Assembly (NCBI GenBank): GCA_034406715.1
Contig: CP137867.1
Coordinates: 744,001 to 808,000, forward strand
Origin: Rhodotorula mucilaginosa
Taxonomy: Eukaryota; Basidiomycota; Microbotryomycetes; Sporidiobolales; Sporidiobolaceae
Direction of reading: 5' to 3'
Length of the DNA stretch: 64,000 bases
The notes under the pieces are model-generated. The model was not told where the DNA came from. It did not search any database and saw only the letters and a program-made list of their open reading frames with translations. Positions 21,547 to 34,700 of this stretch are shown here, piece after piece. Position numbers and translations under genes: made by a program. Position 1 is the stretch's first letter, and each line of letters starts with the position of its first letter.

Positions 21547-24500
21547 TCACCGGGTCCGTTTCACACGGCGGCTCTCGTTGATGGCCTTGACCCGGTCGCG
21601 CGAGTCTCGGATCGCCAGAACTGGGCAAGAAAGGCCCGAGTGTCAGTTCTTTGCCGCTTCGTTGATGCATGGTTTGGAAGCGGCAAAAACGTACCAGCTT
21701 TGGTGACGGAACGGAGGTCGAGGTCCTGCTCGGCCATTTTGTACGCCCTTGCTTTGACCTCGTCGTCCGACGGGGCGGCGGTCCCTTCCTCCTTGAGAGC
21801 TGCTTCCGCTTCGTCAAATAGGCTCCGGTCGTCCACATAGTTCTCGATGATGGCGATCGGCAAGAGCACGTCGGTGCGGTACTGGACGCGCTCGCTGTCC
21901 GTCAGAGCCGCGTAGCGAGCGGATCCCTGCGGCGGGCCAGACTCGGAGCCTTCGCCCGACGCCCACGCGCTGATCGCATTGTGGAAGATCTCGACGATGT
22001 CGTCCGTCAACTCGCCGAACATGGATTTATTGGCGAGGCGTTCGCGCTTTCGACCCCCGGCGTGGAAGTCGTCGTTCCGACTCTGAGCCATCGGGAAGGT
22101 CTCGTCGATGACTCGCTGGTAGATCGGCACCATATCGTTCGTCACGAACGTCTTCAGCTTGGCGATGTACTGCTTCGAGATATCGAGTCCCGTCAAGCCC
22201 ATCTGCGCATGGAGCGCTCGTCAGCACTGCCCGGGACCAGAGGATTTTCAGAGCGCTCGTACCTTGACGGTAAAGAACTTTCTCTCCGTGGCCGACAAAA
22301 GGTTCTTGCGCGCGACTGTCGCAGTCGAGCCATCGGTAAACTCGACGACATACTTGCCGGCCTGGCCCTTCCCCTTGCCGTTCGACGCCTCAGACTTGCT
22401 GGGCGAGCCGGGAATGTAGCCCGTACACCTTGCTGCCCACCAGGTCCTGTTAGACATCGCCAAGCACAAGAAGGGGTACACGAATCTGTGCGAAGGCGAA
22501 CAGAGTCAGACGCGCAAGTTTGGGGAGGCGGGGTGGAAGCACGCACTTGGCATCGTCAGCCTCTTGAGGGTCGGCTTCGATGAGCGCGTCTGCTTCATCG
22601 CCGCTGAATCGTCTATGCACGTTCAACTCGAGCTGTTCCATGCCGTCACTTGCTTCTTCCTCCTCGAGCGCCGTTGCTCGCGCAGCCTTGGAGCCGCTCG
22701 GGCCGAAAGGAGTCGGCATCAAGTCGTCGTCGTCGTCGTCGTCGTCCGCGCCAGCGTCACGCTCCAGCGCGTGCGCAAGTACAGTCGCGAATGCTTCGTC
22801 CGTCGGCGTGTCGTCCGCTGGGGCATCCTCGAGATCCCGGAAGATGCGCTGGTCGAAGCGCAATCGGGAAGGGTTACGAAACGTCGCCAGCGTCTCGGAG
22901 TCCGGCTCGTCGATCTTCAAGAGTACGTCGCTGTGCAGTGGCATACGAGTAAGCTCAAATTCTGATGCCGGACCCTCGAGACCAAATAAACGCACGTGAA
23001 CTTTTTGATGGTCTCGTCCGTGTCGAGATAAAGTCTGACGGACAATGGACGCGCAAAGATTGACGTCTCGATCTGACCGGTTCCACTGTGTGTCAGCTCG
23101 AAAGCGAGAGCACTAATGATGCCCGAGTCGCAGAACTCACCTCGCCCGGCCACCAGAAACCGCCCTTCCCTTCCGCGCGCAGATGGAGCCAGACGGGCCG
23201 ACCTGCCGAAAAGTAGTGCATGTTCCAATTATCGGCTCGCTCCTCGGCTGTCTGCCGAGTCGCCCTGCCCGTAGCCAGCGATTGACTCCCGAACGCTTCT
23301 GGCGCAGCAAGGCCCTTCTGTTTCGTCGGCGACGAAGCGGGAGCTGCAGCGCAGAAACAGCACGTCAGCGCAAAAGTCGATCCTAATCCGACGTGAGCCC
23401 AGCTCACTCTGAATCGGGGCGAGAGCAACCAGCTCCTCGTCATCTGCGGCCAGAGTCGACTGCGAAGCCTCCTTGGCCTTTCCCTTGCCCTTGCTTTTGC
23501 TCGCTGGCGCTTTTTTCGCTTTGCCCGCCCCGCCTTTGGGAGGCCGACCGGGCTTCTTGGGCGAAGGTGCCTTTTTCGGCGACGACCTCTTGGACGCTTG
23601 TTCAAAGTCGGAACCAGAGTCGGCATGATCGGCTTCGGATTCATCGTCGTGCGCCGACGTAGGAGCTTTGGAGGCAGCGCCGGCACTCTTCCGGCGTGGA
23701 TTGCGGTTCGCCTCCGCGGCGAGTTGGAGGACCTCGAGGGGCACATCGCTACCCGCACTTTTGCGGCGTCCCGAGGGAGCAGATTGCGTCCGGCTGGGCC
23801 TGCCAACATTTCCACGCGATGTTTGAGGACTCGCTTGCGGTGAAGCTTCGACCTCGTCGTCGGACGAAACGACCGCGGCTTGACTTGCTCTTGGCATGCG
23901 GCATTTCACCTTCTTCCTCGGCGACCGATCCAAAATTGTGCTCGACGTGGTCTCGCCCTCGTCTTCGGAGTACTGCGCGCTCGGCACCGTGGGAATCGGA
24001 GGGCGCGCGCGGCTTCGTTTGGTCTTGGACGCCGGAGACGGCGGCGGCGGTGTGGAGGCCAGCTTGACCGGTTGAAGGTTCGCAGGTGTCGGAGGAAGAG
24101 AGGTGAGAGGCGAGGAGTGCGAGCCGAGGTCTTCGCGAGAGATTGTTTGCGACAGGGGATGCGAGATTGTGGCGAACTTCCCGCTCCCGTTCATGGGCGC
24201 GAGCGTGGCATCCCCACGAGCACGGGGAGGCGAAGAACGCGACGACGAGGGGCCCAGCGACTCGGGAGAGCGGTGAGGCGTAGGCTGCAAGGTCGTCGTC
24301 AGCGCGAGAAATGACCGACTGAGGCAGGCAAACCCGACACGCACGCTGCCCGCTGGCTCATCGATGACGAAGCTGGGCCCGTCTGCTTTGACGGTATCTC
24401 GGCTGGAGTCTCCCTCACTCGGCGCGTGCTCGAGTGCAGGAGAACCTCCCGGCACCGCTGCGAGACGGTCGGCGTCCTCCTGCCGAGCAACGATCTTCGG

Positions 24501-25205
24501 ATCTTTCTTGGTCTGCGTTGACTTCTTCTTGCTAGGGTAGACTTTCTTCGCGGAAGACTGGCGACGACGTGTAGAATCACGGATTGGACTCATGCCGAGC
24601 TCGTCGTCGGAAAGGTCGTCGTCCACCGACGGCGGTCTTGGCGCGCGCGCACGAGTCGGAGTCGGACCAAGCGCGATAATCTCGTCCGAGCCGGAAGGAT
24701 CATTCTCGCCAGAGTGATCTCTCGGCACCGGCGTTTTCGACTGCGGTCGAGCTGAGGCGCGAGCCGACGGCGAAGACCGAAAGAGCGAGCGGGGAGGTTC
24801 GACGGAATGGCTGCGCGACCGAGCGGCCGAAGACGCCGCAGACGGGACCGGAACCAGCCGCAAGGGGTCCGGCGAATCGAAGTCGGCACTCTTGGCTGCT
24901 CTCTGTAGTGCCTTTGTCGGTGAAAGGGTCGTGTTTTGCGTCGCGACAATCATCGACTCCTGGGACGAACTGGACGGCGGGTTCGACGCGGCGAAGACAG
25001 GCTGGCTCGGCGGCGGTGTTTGCGGCCGCGTGATTCCACTCGCCTGTTCGTTGCTCGTCGTCTCGGCGAGAGCCGCGGTGTCGTTGCGCGCGACTTGGCC
25101 AAGTTCCTCCGTCGCGCCGTTCAGCGGTGCGTGCGGCAGCGGCGTCGCCGGAACTGCGGCGAGGTCCGCCATGGAAATGTCTTCAAACTCATCTGCGACG
25201 CTCAT
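21547..25205 (-). CDS. PWWP/Tudor-like chromatin-associated protein
   Basis: Large, mostly disordered nuclear protein. It starts MSVADEFEDISMADLAAVP at ATG 25203-25205. The first about 550 residues are Ser/Pro-rich with many S-P sites and Lys-rich patches (SPKKAPSPKKPGRPPKGG, an AT-hook-like GRP core), suggesting DNA or nucleosome contact. Then a PWWP-type module begins with GRPVWLHLRAEGKGGFWWPG. Later come an acidic run (poly-Asp near 22735) and a Tudor-like strand block, VVEFTDGSTATVARKNLL. The C-terminal helical domain includes PIYQRVIDETFPMAQSRNDD and IAIIENYVDDRSLFDEAEAA, and the last exon ends ESRRVKRTR with TGA at 21547-21549. PWWP modules bind methylated histone tails; the complex it belongs to is unknown. 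Domain limits are approximate. Confidence 0.75.
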
Positions 25206-25516
25206 GGCTGTCCCTGCGCGCGTCCCGCTCCGCTGTCGCGTCGCACCAGCGTGGTGGGGGTGAGCGCAGAAGCAGCGAACCGACCGAGGACCTGCTGTCG
25301 GCCGGGGGCTTGCGGGCGAGGACTATAGGAGCACGAGCGCACTTTCGGCAGCTCTCTCCTCAAGCCAAGCGTCGCAGGAGCTCACTGCGCGTGTAGGGCC
25401 GGAGGCGTGAACTTGCTTGGACACGACCCGCGATGCAACGAGTGGGGAAAACTTTTCTCTCGAGTCGGTGCGGTGGAAGGTCTAGTAATGCAACAACATG
25501 GGCTATGTAAGGGGGA
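25206..25516. other. Intergenic: PWWP gene upstream region
   Basis: 311 bp between the PWWP gene start and the stop of the esterase-like gene, both on the minus strand. No gene or repeat was seen. Confidence 0.5.
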
Positions 25517-27258
25517 CTAATGGTGCCGAGGGTCAAGGAATGTCGTCAAGTGGTGGAAAAGCATGTTCCCGTACAGGTAGGATCCGGGCAAGGGGTTTGG
25601 GTGGATGTCATCGCGGAAATATCGCGTTTGCCCGAGCATACGCGCTCCCCATTCGTCGATTCTGAGTCTCCGGTCGAGTCCGGCGCGACGAGCCCAAGCC
25701 CGGTCCGCTGCGTTGAATCCGTCGGACTGGGCTGCGGCGCTTCTGGTCCAAATGTCCCATTGTCGGCCACCCGCCGCGGCTGCTTCGCCCTCGGCGATGA
25801 GACGCGACATGACGGAGCGACCGATTTGGTCAAGCGCGACGAGGCGGTTGTATGGGGTCCGGTCGGTTTCCTTGACAAAGTGCGGCGGGCCTGCAAGAGT
25901 ACCGGATCAGTCTCGGTGTCCGACTCGGAAGTGGGTGCAGACGCGACTCACGCCAAAGGAGAGAAGGCTGGGCCTTGCCCGGCCAAGCAACAGCAACGTG
26001 TCGCATGATCTGCGCGATCCGCTTCTCGTAAAAGCCGCGGCTCCACTCGCTCGGTGGTCGCCACACTTGCGCTCGCCACTGCGCGCGGGCTTCCTCGTAC
26101 GGGGCGCCGTCGTCGACTTGCCGTTCGAGCACCTTTTGTTTGTCGACGGTCTCGCGCAGAAGCGTCCAGAAGCCGGGAGCGACCGAGACTAGATCTGGGA
26201 TCGGGTTGGACCCGTACTGTTCCGCAACGGCAGCGACGAGCGGGACGACAATCTGGTCGAATCGATCTGCAGGTCGTGCGAAATGTGAGCACCGTACAAG
26301 GCGCGCGAAGGGATCTTCCCGTGCCTACCTTCTATCCGAGCGGGTGGGTAGTAATGCGGCGAGCTGAGCAAGAATTCGGAGATATCTTGAAAGCCAAAGT
26401 GGAAGACGTTGATGATCCGAGTGTCGAGTTGCGGGATGTGGCAGATCCACGGTCGTGATTGACCGTTCTGCAGCCAGGTCCTCTCGCCCGTGATCGGGTT
26501 CTGGTAGCCGGGTGGCGGTAGTTCCTCGCCTTGAGGGTACGGCGGCGACAGCGGATGCTGGTCATGAATCATCTCGTGCCGTCCTCCGACAAAGGCGCAA
26601 ACGTCTTCAACGTGATCTCGGTCGATCGAGTCGCCGTAGACAACGACGGTCCGATGCCGCAGGTGGTCGAGTCGCGGATCGTTGGCCCGACTCCGCTCGG
26701 CCTGCGCGATCATCTCGACCCAGTTGGTCGGCTGGCATTCGGGTTCCGCAGCGACCGGCTGCCAAACGTTTTCCCGCGGCGTCTCCAAGCTGACGTTGAG
26801 AACGCCATATTCGGCGTACGGGTCGCAGATCGTGCGTCTGTTTGGAGCGTGCGAGGGATCAGCGCAGGCCCTTTCCGGAAGTGCGAAAAGCAGCTGCCTG
26901 CACAGACTTACCCCTTGACAGACTTGGCGACTACATCTGTCCCCGATGAACGACATAGCAGCAGAATTGTCGTCGTGGCCGCGCAACTGATCGCAGCTAC
27001 GGCGGTGAGGACCGAGATCGCCCGCCACGGTGTCTTTCGAGCATTCCCTTCCTGCCGCCCTCCAGCACCAACGGCAAGTCCAAGCGGCAGAGAGAGGCTC
27101 TCCCGCCGCGCGCTCAACAGATGCGTCTCGTCGGTGGCCTCGGTGTCGCTCCCTCGCTTCTCGTCGACTTCGTCGTCCTCCTGGATCCCTCTCGTCTCCG
27201 GCAGGATATGGATCGAGACGCGCGATCTCCTTCGAACGTGCGTTTGCGTTGCTGTCAT
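25517..27258 (-). CDS. Type II membrane protein with SGNH/PC-esterase-like domain
   Basis: Starts MTATQTHVRRRSRVSIHILP at ATG 27256-27258: a cytosolic basic/acidic tail, then one transmembrane helix (AISVLTAVAAISCAATTTIL), so the rest should be luminal. The luminal part has TICDPYAEYGVLNVSL, then VVVYGDSIDRDHVEDVCAFV, which fits the GDS nucleophile block of SGNH hydrolases. Near the end RYFRDDIHPNPLPGSYLYGN supplies a D-x-x-H dyad. This pair is the hallmark of PC-esterase/GDSL-like glycan O-acyl enzymes, many of which are Golgi type II proteins. Activity and substrate are inferred only. About three introns. The protein ends LDPRHH with TAG at 25517-25519. Confidence 0.7.
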
Positions 27259-27882
27259 GGCGATGGGATGGTGTTACGACAACAAGCCGAAGTCGACAAG
27301 ACGGCGCGCTGACGTTGCAGCCCCGCTCGGAGCAAGTAGATCGGGGTCAGTCGAGTCTAGCGGAGCGCCCAGCTGTGGCGCCCGAGAGCAGCGATGCAAG
27401 AAGTGAAGTGCTCCTCATGAAGCCCTGCTATCGGCAGGGGCTCGGTCGGGCATGCCTCGTCGGAGCCACTGAGCGTTGCCGGAAGCGGAAAGGCGAGAGA
27501 TGGCTGGTCAAGCCTCGCGCGCCGAGGATGGAGAAGAAGGCCGAGCAGCTTGCTATGGCTGTCGCGAGCGAAACCAAGTATGCTGCGCAAGCACGAGCGG
27601 AGTGGCCGTGCGAGTCTGGCGAGTCGGAAGACGAAGAGACAGGCCGGAAGAGGGCGGCGGCGCTGTGCTCGCGCCGTGCATTTCGAATAGAGCGGGTACA
27701 ACAGCGACGTACAGCGCCGCAGACAGATCGATGCTTAACGAGATCGAATGCGGGCGCGACTAGAACACCAGCGTTGCAGAGGGGAAACCAAGACGCTGGC
27801 TGGAAAAGCTCAAAAGCACAAGGCGGAAATAGGTTACGTCTAAGATGTTACGACACTCGGATGACCGGATACAAGAAGAAGA
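27259..27882. other. Intergenic: upstream of the esterase-like gene
   Basis: 624 bp between two minus-strand genes. It is purine-rich on the plus strand around 27470-27660. No supported exon, RNA gene or repeat. Confidence 0.5.
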
Positions 27883-30236
27883 TCAATCATACATTCCGTA
27901 CACACTCATGGTTGCGCTCCGATAGGAAGGGTCCGCGTGCTTGCGCGCGTTCATCGCGTCGAGCGATTCAAATTCGGATGCCGTCGGCGTGTCGGAGACG
28001 TCCAGGTAAGAGGATTTCAGGCCCGAGGGAGGCGAATGGCCGAGGTGGAAGTCCGGCAGAGCTGCCATTTCCGAGGAGGGGGTGTTGACGACGGACGAAG
28101 GCGGCGAAGATTCGGAAAAGGTCAAGTCGGGAACGCTCGATGGAGGGCCCGAGTCTTGCAGGCCTCCGAGCTTCGAAGGGAGATCTCGCTCGGTCATCGA
28201 CACGCTCAACGGATCGTCGTGTGCTGGCGCTTGCGAGCGCGTGTCTCTCGCGAGGGATTTGCCGGCAAGTCGCAGAGGCGCAGGTGCTGCTTGCCTCGAG
28301 GTTTGTTGGTATTTGGCGAGGGAGGCCTTTCGCGCCGGCGCGAGCGGCTGAAGCGAGAATGCGTCTTCCTGTGTGTAGCGTTTCGAGAGCCCGTCATTGG
28401 ACGCTTCGCTCGCTCGCGATCTTGAAGACGCTGTCGACGACGAGCTTGGCGCCGCGTTTCCGGACGACGAGGGACTCGGCAGGCGCTCAAACAGCGCTTC
28501 CAAGTCCCGCAGCGGTTTCGAGTCGACTCGGTCAGAGTACTTTTGCCCCGATCGCGCGGCTGTGTCCGAGACCGGCGGCGCTGGCAGCGGGGGCGGAGCG
28601 GTCGAGGTCTGCATGGACGGCGTCCGCTTGCGTGATGACGTTCGTGCAGGCCGTCGCTGCTGTTTGGACTCCACCTCGGCGTGTCCCTGGTCCCAATCGC
28701 TCGTGCCCGCCGCGCCGTAGACGTCGGCAAACCCGGCGATCGTATCGGTTTTGCTCCTCGAGTCTTCACGCGCATTCGGCCTCGAGCGAGCTGCCTCGGG
28801 TTGAGCACCCATCATGACCTCCATGACGCGTCGTTCAACTTGGTCGTCATCGATTCGTTGTTGTGCGTAATCGATCGAGGGCACGCCGCTCGCGCGAGGA
28901 AAAGGATGAGACGAGTGGCGATCCGCCGCGGCGACAACATGCTGCTGCGACGCGTCCGATAGGCGCTCGTGCTCCTGCGGCTGTTGGTCTACAGGCGCGC
29001 GTTGCTGATACGGCTGCTGCTCGCGTGGTCGCTGCTGTTGCGCAAGCGGGTGCTGCGAGTCGATTCTTTGTGGCGACCGAGACGGCACAGCGGACGGCGG
29101 ATACGCGTGCTGGACCGAGGACGGCGCCCGCGCTCGTGGTGGCTGCCTCGGCGAGGCGGAAAAGTCGATGACCGAATTGACACTCTGCGCCGTCGTCGAG
29201 TCGCGCAGATGCGCATTCGTGAACACGGACGGCGGGGCCGCGATCGAGTCGAGGGTCCCGTTCGTTTGGCTCCGCGGTAGACCACGCGGCGAACCGAGCA
29301 GCTCTTGGCGCTTCGCCCACTGCTGCTCAGCGACGTGCGAATGCAGCGAGTAGGCGTCCGAAGTGTCGCGAACGAATCCGCGCGCCGGGCCTTTCTCATT
29401 GAGCGACGACGAGAGGCTCGAGAACGACTGCTGAGCCCATGGCTTTTCGTGCGGTCCCGCGGACGATCCGACGCCCGTGAGAGAAGACTCTTGATAGTCG
29501 CGAGCGGCCAAGCTGTCGGCATTGTGGATGAACTGGCTGCTGCTGACCGGCCGAGCAGCGGGCTTGTCGAGGTTCCTCCAGCCGAGATCGTCTTCTGCGG
29601 CCTTGCTCCTGCGTCGCTTCCAGCAGCAGAACCCGATGAGCGCGAGTAGAATCACTCCGGCGGCGCTTCCTCCGGCGATGATGGCGTAGAGGGCAGGCTT
29701 GGACAGGCCCGTCGAGCCGGCGTTCGTAGTCGACGTGGCTGGAGTCGCCGATACCGGACGGTAAGAATGCGATTGCGGGCCCCAAGTTCCCTGCTGCGCG
29801 AACGTGCCGGTCGGAGTGCCGGAGGTGACAAAGCTGGAAGGCGCGGGGGGCGTGTCGGGCGCGAGCGAAGTCATGCTGCCTGATGCTGCAATACCAGGTC
29901 TATAAGATCCTGTTGTCAGCGTGGAGAGCAAGGCATATTGGCCGTGGGGCAGTGGGTAAAACGCACTGAAAGCTGGACGTCGCGTCGTTAACTGCGAGCG
30001 CTGCGGGCGACGACGGACGTGCGGACGTGGTCATCGCAGCCGATGTTGCGGCTGTGGTGGGCAAATCATCAGCACGATGTTCTCCCAGAACTCGTGCCCT
30101 TAAACTCACCGCGAGCTGTCGCCGCGGATGCAGAGGTTGTTGTTCTTGCGCGTGCATTCCGGGTCGTGGTCGTGCTCGAGCTGGCAGGCGCGCGTCGGTG
30201 CATCGCCATGCGTTCATGACCTGGGTGTCCGTGCAT
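27883..30236 (-). CDS. Ser/Thr-rich single-pass membrane protein with long cytosolic tail (5' end uncertain)
   Basis: No family recognised. A short Ser/Thr-rich ectodomain (TSAAMTTSARPSSPAAL, then PGIAASGSMTSLAPDTPPAP) is followed by one transmembrane helix, ALYAIIAGGSAAGVILLALI, and a CCWKRRRSK stop-transfer. A 550-residue disordered, Gln/Ser/Pro-rich tail ends MSVYGMYD. This layout resembles fungal wall-stress sensors of the Wsc/Mid2 or axial-budding type, which I infer only from architecture. The ectodomain exons join in one frame if introns are removed near 30109-30051 and about 29977-29910. I start at ATG 30234-30236. A Cys-rich run in the same frame just upstream (CKGPTGCALTYCSPTK) suggests that a further 5' exon with a signal peptide may exist. 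Confidence 0.6.
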
Positions 30237-31731
30237 CTTCGTCGGGGAGCAGTAGGTCAAGGCGCAGCCGGTAGGGCCTTTGCACAACGACGTCGGTGGG
30301 GCCGCTCAACGGATGAAGACGGTGTTCAAGAGGCGCGGCCTTGGTACAGGTTACGGATTGGAGGGAGGACGGGCGCCTGCAGATAGAAGACACGCCAGCG
30401 TGGTCTCCTTCTGGTAGGGGTGTGCGGGCGAAGCGAGGTGGCGGAGTTGCGCGTGCACGAGCCGGTCCTTTGTTGTGCTGCGGGGCGAGTCGCGCCGGTC
30501 GATTTGCGGCCCTTGGGTTTCGCGCAGCCGAAGCACAGTCTCTCTGACGACGCTGCACAGCAGGTCGAGCAGCAGATGAGCGGGCAGAGAAGCGAAGGAA
30601 TGCGGCCTCCTTTGCGCGACCTTCTTTTGCACACGTCGCGACGCGAAGCTTGCGCGCTCCCCAATTTTTGAGTTCCGGCGCTCTTCCCGACCTTTGCAGC
30701 GTAGATGCGTCTGTTGAAGGGCGTCCAGCTCTGTAGTCAGCACCGCTGCAGTGCACTGTCGTTGGCCGAGAATCAGAAACGGACCTTAGAGATCGCCGAG
30801 CGACTGTGCGTGCAGTCAAGTGTCTTCGAGCTAGCTCAGTGCAAAGACTCCGCCGGGTACATACGGCCCTTGCACAGCACCTCAAAGGTCGATTTGAATG
30901 CCTGCGAGATGTTAGCCGGGGCGAAGCGATCGAACAGGGGCGCTGCAAGCCGGATGAAAGCAATTTACGAGGTCGAGAGGGGTTCATGCGCTGGCAGCGG
31001 CGATTACTGGGATTGCTTGAGTGGCAGTAGCGGAGAGCACAGTAGCGAGCCGATCAGTATATCACTAGGTGTTTCTTGCCCGAAGAAAGCAGGTCGTTGA
31101 TCGCGAGCTGTCGGAGTCGGCGCAGTTTGGTCGAGGACGAAACTGTTGTGTCGGCAGCATGTGATCATCGTCCGATGCGTGAAAGGCGAGCGAAACAGCG
31201 GCACAAGCCCGCAGCGCAAAGCTGGCGTAGTGCCTGCGAAAGTAGTCGGCCCATGAGCCGCGTGGCGCCGGCACCTGTTCGGAGAGACGGCGTGGCCGAC
31301 AGAGACGAGAATGAGTCCCGGTGGTCCTCGTTCACGGTGCAGTTGCTCGAGCAGTTATTCGGCATTCAGCAGGTGGTACAGGTGCATGGTGTGCAGCGCG
31401 TCGCTCGGCACGTCTCGGCGAGAAGGGAGACAGGCAAAGTTGGATGATGAGGAGCACAACGATCCCGTTGCTGAGCGACCGAGCGTGTGTTCGGATGGGC
31501 GCCTGCTTGCGATGAGAGGAAATAGCAAGCATCTCTAGCAATACGTCCTCCGTGCGATCGCAGCGAGTGGTTGGACGAAGGTCAATCTGCGTCGCGTAAT
31601 CCGATCTCTCATCTCGACTCAACCTTGTCCCATACGCGAACCCTGCTCAACGGACTGAAGCGCGTCGTCGACTCGTCAGTTCGCCCGCATTACAGGTCGG
31701 AGGCTATCTTCCTCAGCGCGAGGGGCAAGGG
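30237..31731. other. Intergenic between divergent genes, no gene supported
   Basis: About 1.5 kb. It may hold the missing first exon of the membrane-protein gene on the minus strand (candidate Cys-rich run at about 30245-30290) and the promoter of the plus-strand gene at 31732. Several open frames of 60-257 codons overlap here. None has a conserved motif or coherent composition, so they are not called. Confidence 0.4.
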
Positions 31732-34700
31732 ATGCCGAGATCTGCACGCTCGCGAGCGGCACCACCTTTGCAAGGCCAACAACCACTTACGGACCGACTC
31801 GGTCTGCCCGGCAAGTCAACAGGGCCATACCCACGCAATAGCCAAGCTGAAAAGCCCGGACGGAACCAGAACAAGTCGAATGCGGCATCTTCAAGCGAAT
31901 CCGTCGCCGGCCTCTTGTCCAGGATGAACAGCGCCCCAGATACCGCGCCGAGTCAGCCAATCGCCAGCACATCGCGATCCAAGGCGTCGCCCGCGCCCAA
32001 TCGAGCGCAGCCCTCGGTGAGTCGGCCGAGACAGTCTGGCTGCACTAGTTTTCATTTTCGTGCGTTCCAACCATTGACCTTGTACTTTGCATCACCACGG
32101 ACAGCTCGCCGACCGTATTGACGGGGTAGCCAACACTGCGTCAACCCCGGACAAGAAGTCGGATGCAACGTCAGGGCAGGCGAGCAAGGGCGACACGCGT
32201 TGGTCGGCGAAAGGATGGCAAACCGCGACTCCGGTCGGGGGAAAACCAGGCTCGTCGAAGCAGGCGCCGGCGAATAGCAGCACGGCTCCCGCGAACGGAA
32301 GCTCTCGGAAGGCTCAGGCGCAGGCACGGCGTTCACCCGCATCGGCAGCGTCTAAGCCGGCCCCTCGCCTCACAGACCGGATCGGCTCCCCGGCCGTAAG
32401 GCCGTCCTCACCGGCCGCAACGGCGCCGAGCAGGTCCCGGAGTAGCACCCCGGCCAGACAGTCATCCGGTAGCGCCCGAACGTCGACCAGCGCCCGAGCA
32501 TCGCCTGCGACGGGCGCGCAGCCGTCCCTCCTCTCCCGCTTGGGCCACCAGGCTAACTCACCACGACTCGGACCGCACGCCGACCGCAGTCGACGGTCAT
32601 CAAGCAGCTCAGACATGTCGCTCTCGAGCTCGGATCGGATTGCCGCCTCATCGCCGCCAGTTCCTCTGACGGCGCGTCTGCAATCGGGCGTCTCGGTCAA
32701 CGGCCACGGAGACGACTCGCGCCGGTCGCCCACTCTCTCGACGACGGCAACGGCTCCTCGTGCGCAGAATGATCCGAGCTCATTCTCTATGTCGGTACTG
32801 GGCTCTGCCCCGCAAGGGTCGAATACGAGCTCGCAAGCCTCGCGGCCGGCGTACATGGAGAAACCTGCGTTTGATCCGTCCAATCGACCAGGACCCCAAT
32901 CCATACGAGGCACCGGATCTGCGCAAGCTGACAGGGTGGCGCCGCCGTCGACATCGCAGACAACTCATCCGTCGAGCGCGTCCGCCATAGTTACGCAGGC
33001 GGATCCTGCGACCCGCTTCGCGCCGGTCACGGTACCTCGAACGCAAAGTCCGCCTGCATCCTCGACCGACCCGACTGCGAGTCGCTCAACCCGGAGAGAT
33101 CCCGCTGATCGGGATGCGCAAGTCGCTGCTCCTCCGATCGCTCCGCGAGCAATGCTCGAGAACGCTCCGGCGCCTCGGCGAAGCGACGACGTAGTCGCCG
33201 CTCTTCCGCCGAGCTCGTCGCACGATCATGCTCCAACAACGACGAAGACCACCGCCGCCGCGACCGATGTTGTAGATTCAACGAGGGCTTCGCACTCCGC
33301 CGCCGCCGATCAACGATCTCAGAGGGCTCAAGGGGGACCGTCACGCGCTGCCGAATCAGAACCAGAGGCAGGTACTCCTCCGCTAGAGGGTCCTCCCGCC
33401 TCAGCTCCGATCCCAACATTGCAGCAAACATCAGCTCAACCGGCTAGCGAACGAGTCCGGCGCAACAACGCAGCGGGGACGCCTTCACCGCGGGATGACA
33501 CCTCAGCAACCGGCTCGGAAACCGTTGGACCGGTTCCTACGGCAGGCGCCGCTTCATCGCAGGCGAACTCGTCTACGCAGAGCATCAAGCGTGAAGCAAA
33601 GACTCCCGAACTCGACGGCGCTCCCGCGAATGGCGCCGGTCACCCGCCCGCGGCGAAATCAGCGGCCGCGCAAGAAGCGGACGATGCAGCAGCGTGGGCT
33701 GAAACCGCTGCGAGATACGAAGCAGCTAAACGGGAGATTGCGCTCCTCCGTCGCCAAGAAGCGGCCCTCGAGGCGTTGCGCCGCGAGCGCGCAGCATCCG
33801 CCAAGGCGCGGGAAGAGGCACCGCGACGAGACGAAGCCGCGCAGCAGGCGCGACGGGCGGCCTTGTTGCGCGACAAGATGGAGCGCGAGAAGGCCGAAGG
33901 CGAAGCTGCGGAGCGAGCACGGAAAGCTGAAGGGAACGAAGAGGGGCGCCGCACCGCCAATGCGGTGAACGCGTCTAGTACGACATCGTCAGCGCGTCCG
34001 GAGGAGCAGCAGCAAACGGAGTCGGGTGCCAACGGTAAGAGGCTGTCGGCTATCTTTTCCTCCCAGAGTCCGCTAATCCCCCTTGTTTTGCAGGTGCTGT
34101 GCAACCGGAAGCCGTCAGCTCTGGTGTCGGGACAATGTCAGGACTCGTCGCCGCAAACCAGAGCAACGCTACAGCAACCGTAGATGCCTCGCCTCGCACC
34201 TCCGGCGAGTCCGCTGCGACTTCGGTGGGTCCGCCTTTTAACCCATGACTCCATGCTCGCTCAGACTCATTGAGACCTTGCTGCAACATACAGAACAACG
34301 ACACCCGCCGCAAGCGCACCGCGAGCCCGCCTGCTACGGCACCATCGGCCAAGCATGCGCGCATGGAGGCTCTCGGCGTTGGTTTCGCCGGCGACGACAG
34401 CGAGTCGGAAGGCACTTCTGGCCGGCCGCAGCTGCTCCGGCCGCCGAGTCGCGCAGAGGTCAAGATCCTGCTGCCGGATGACGAGGCAGGACCTGCAGCA
34501 GGTTACGCAAGGAGTCTCGCGGGCGGCCGGACCGGTCGCTTCGCCCGCAGAACTCCGTCGGGTTCACCTTTCTCGACCCGCGACGCCGCCGCCGCGTTCG
34601 AGCCTTCCCTCTCGGCCTTCCTCGCATCGTTCGATGTATCGCTCGTCCCCCTCGCCGGTCCGTTGATCGCCGCCGGCTTCGCGTCGGTGGTTGACCTGGC

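Noticed and set aside
30214-30987. 257-codon minus-strand frame upstream of the membrane-protein gene
   Set aside because: Arg/Ser/Ala composition typical of a non-coding frame in GC-rich DNA; no motif, signal peptide or consistent continuation.
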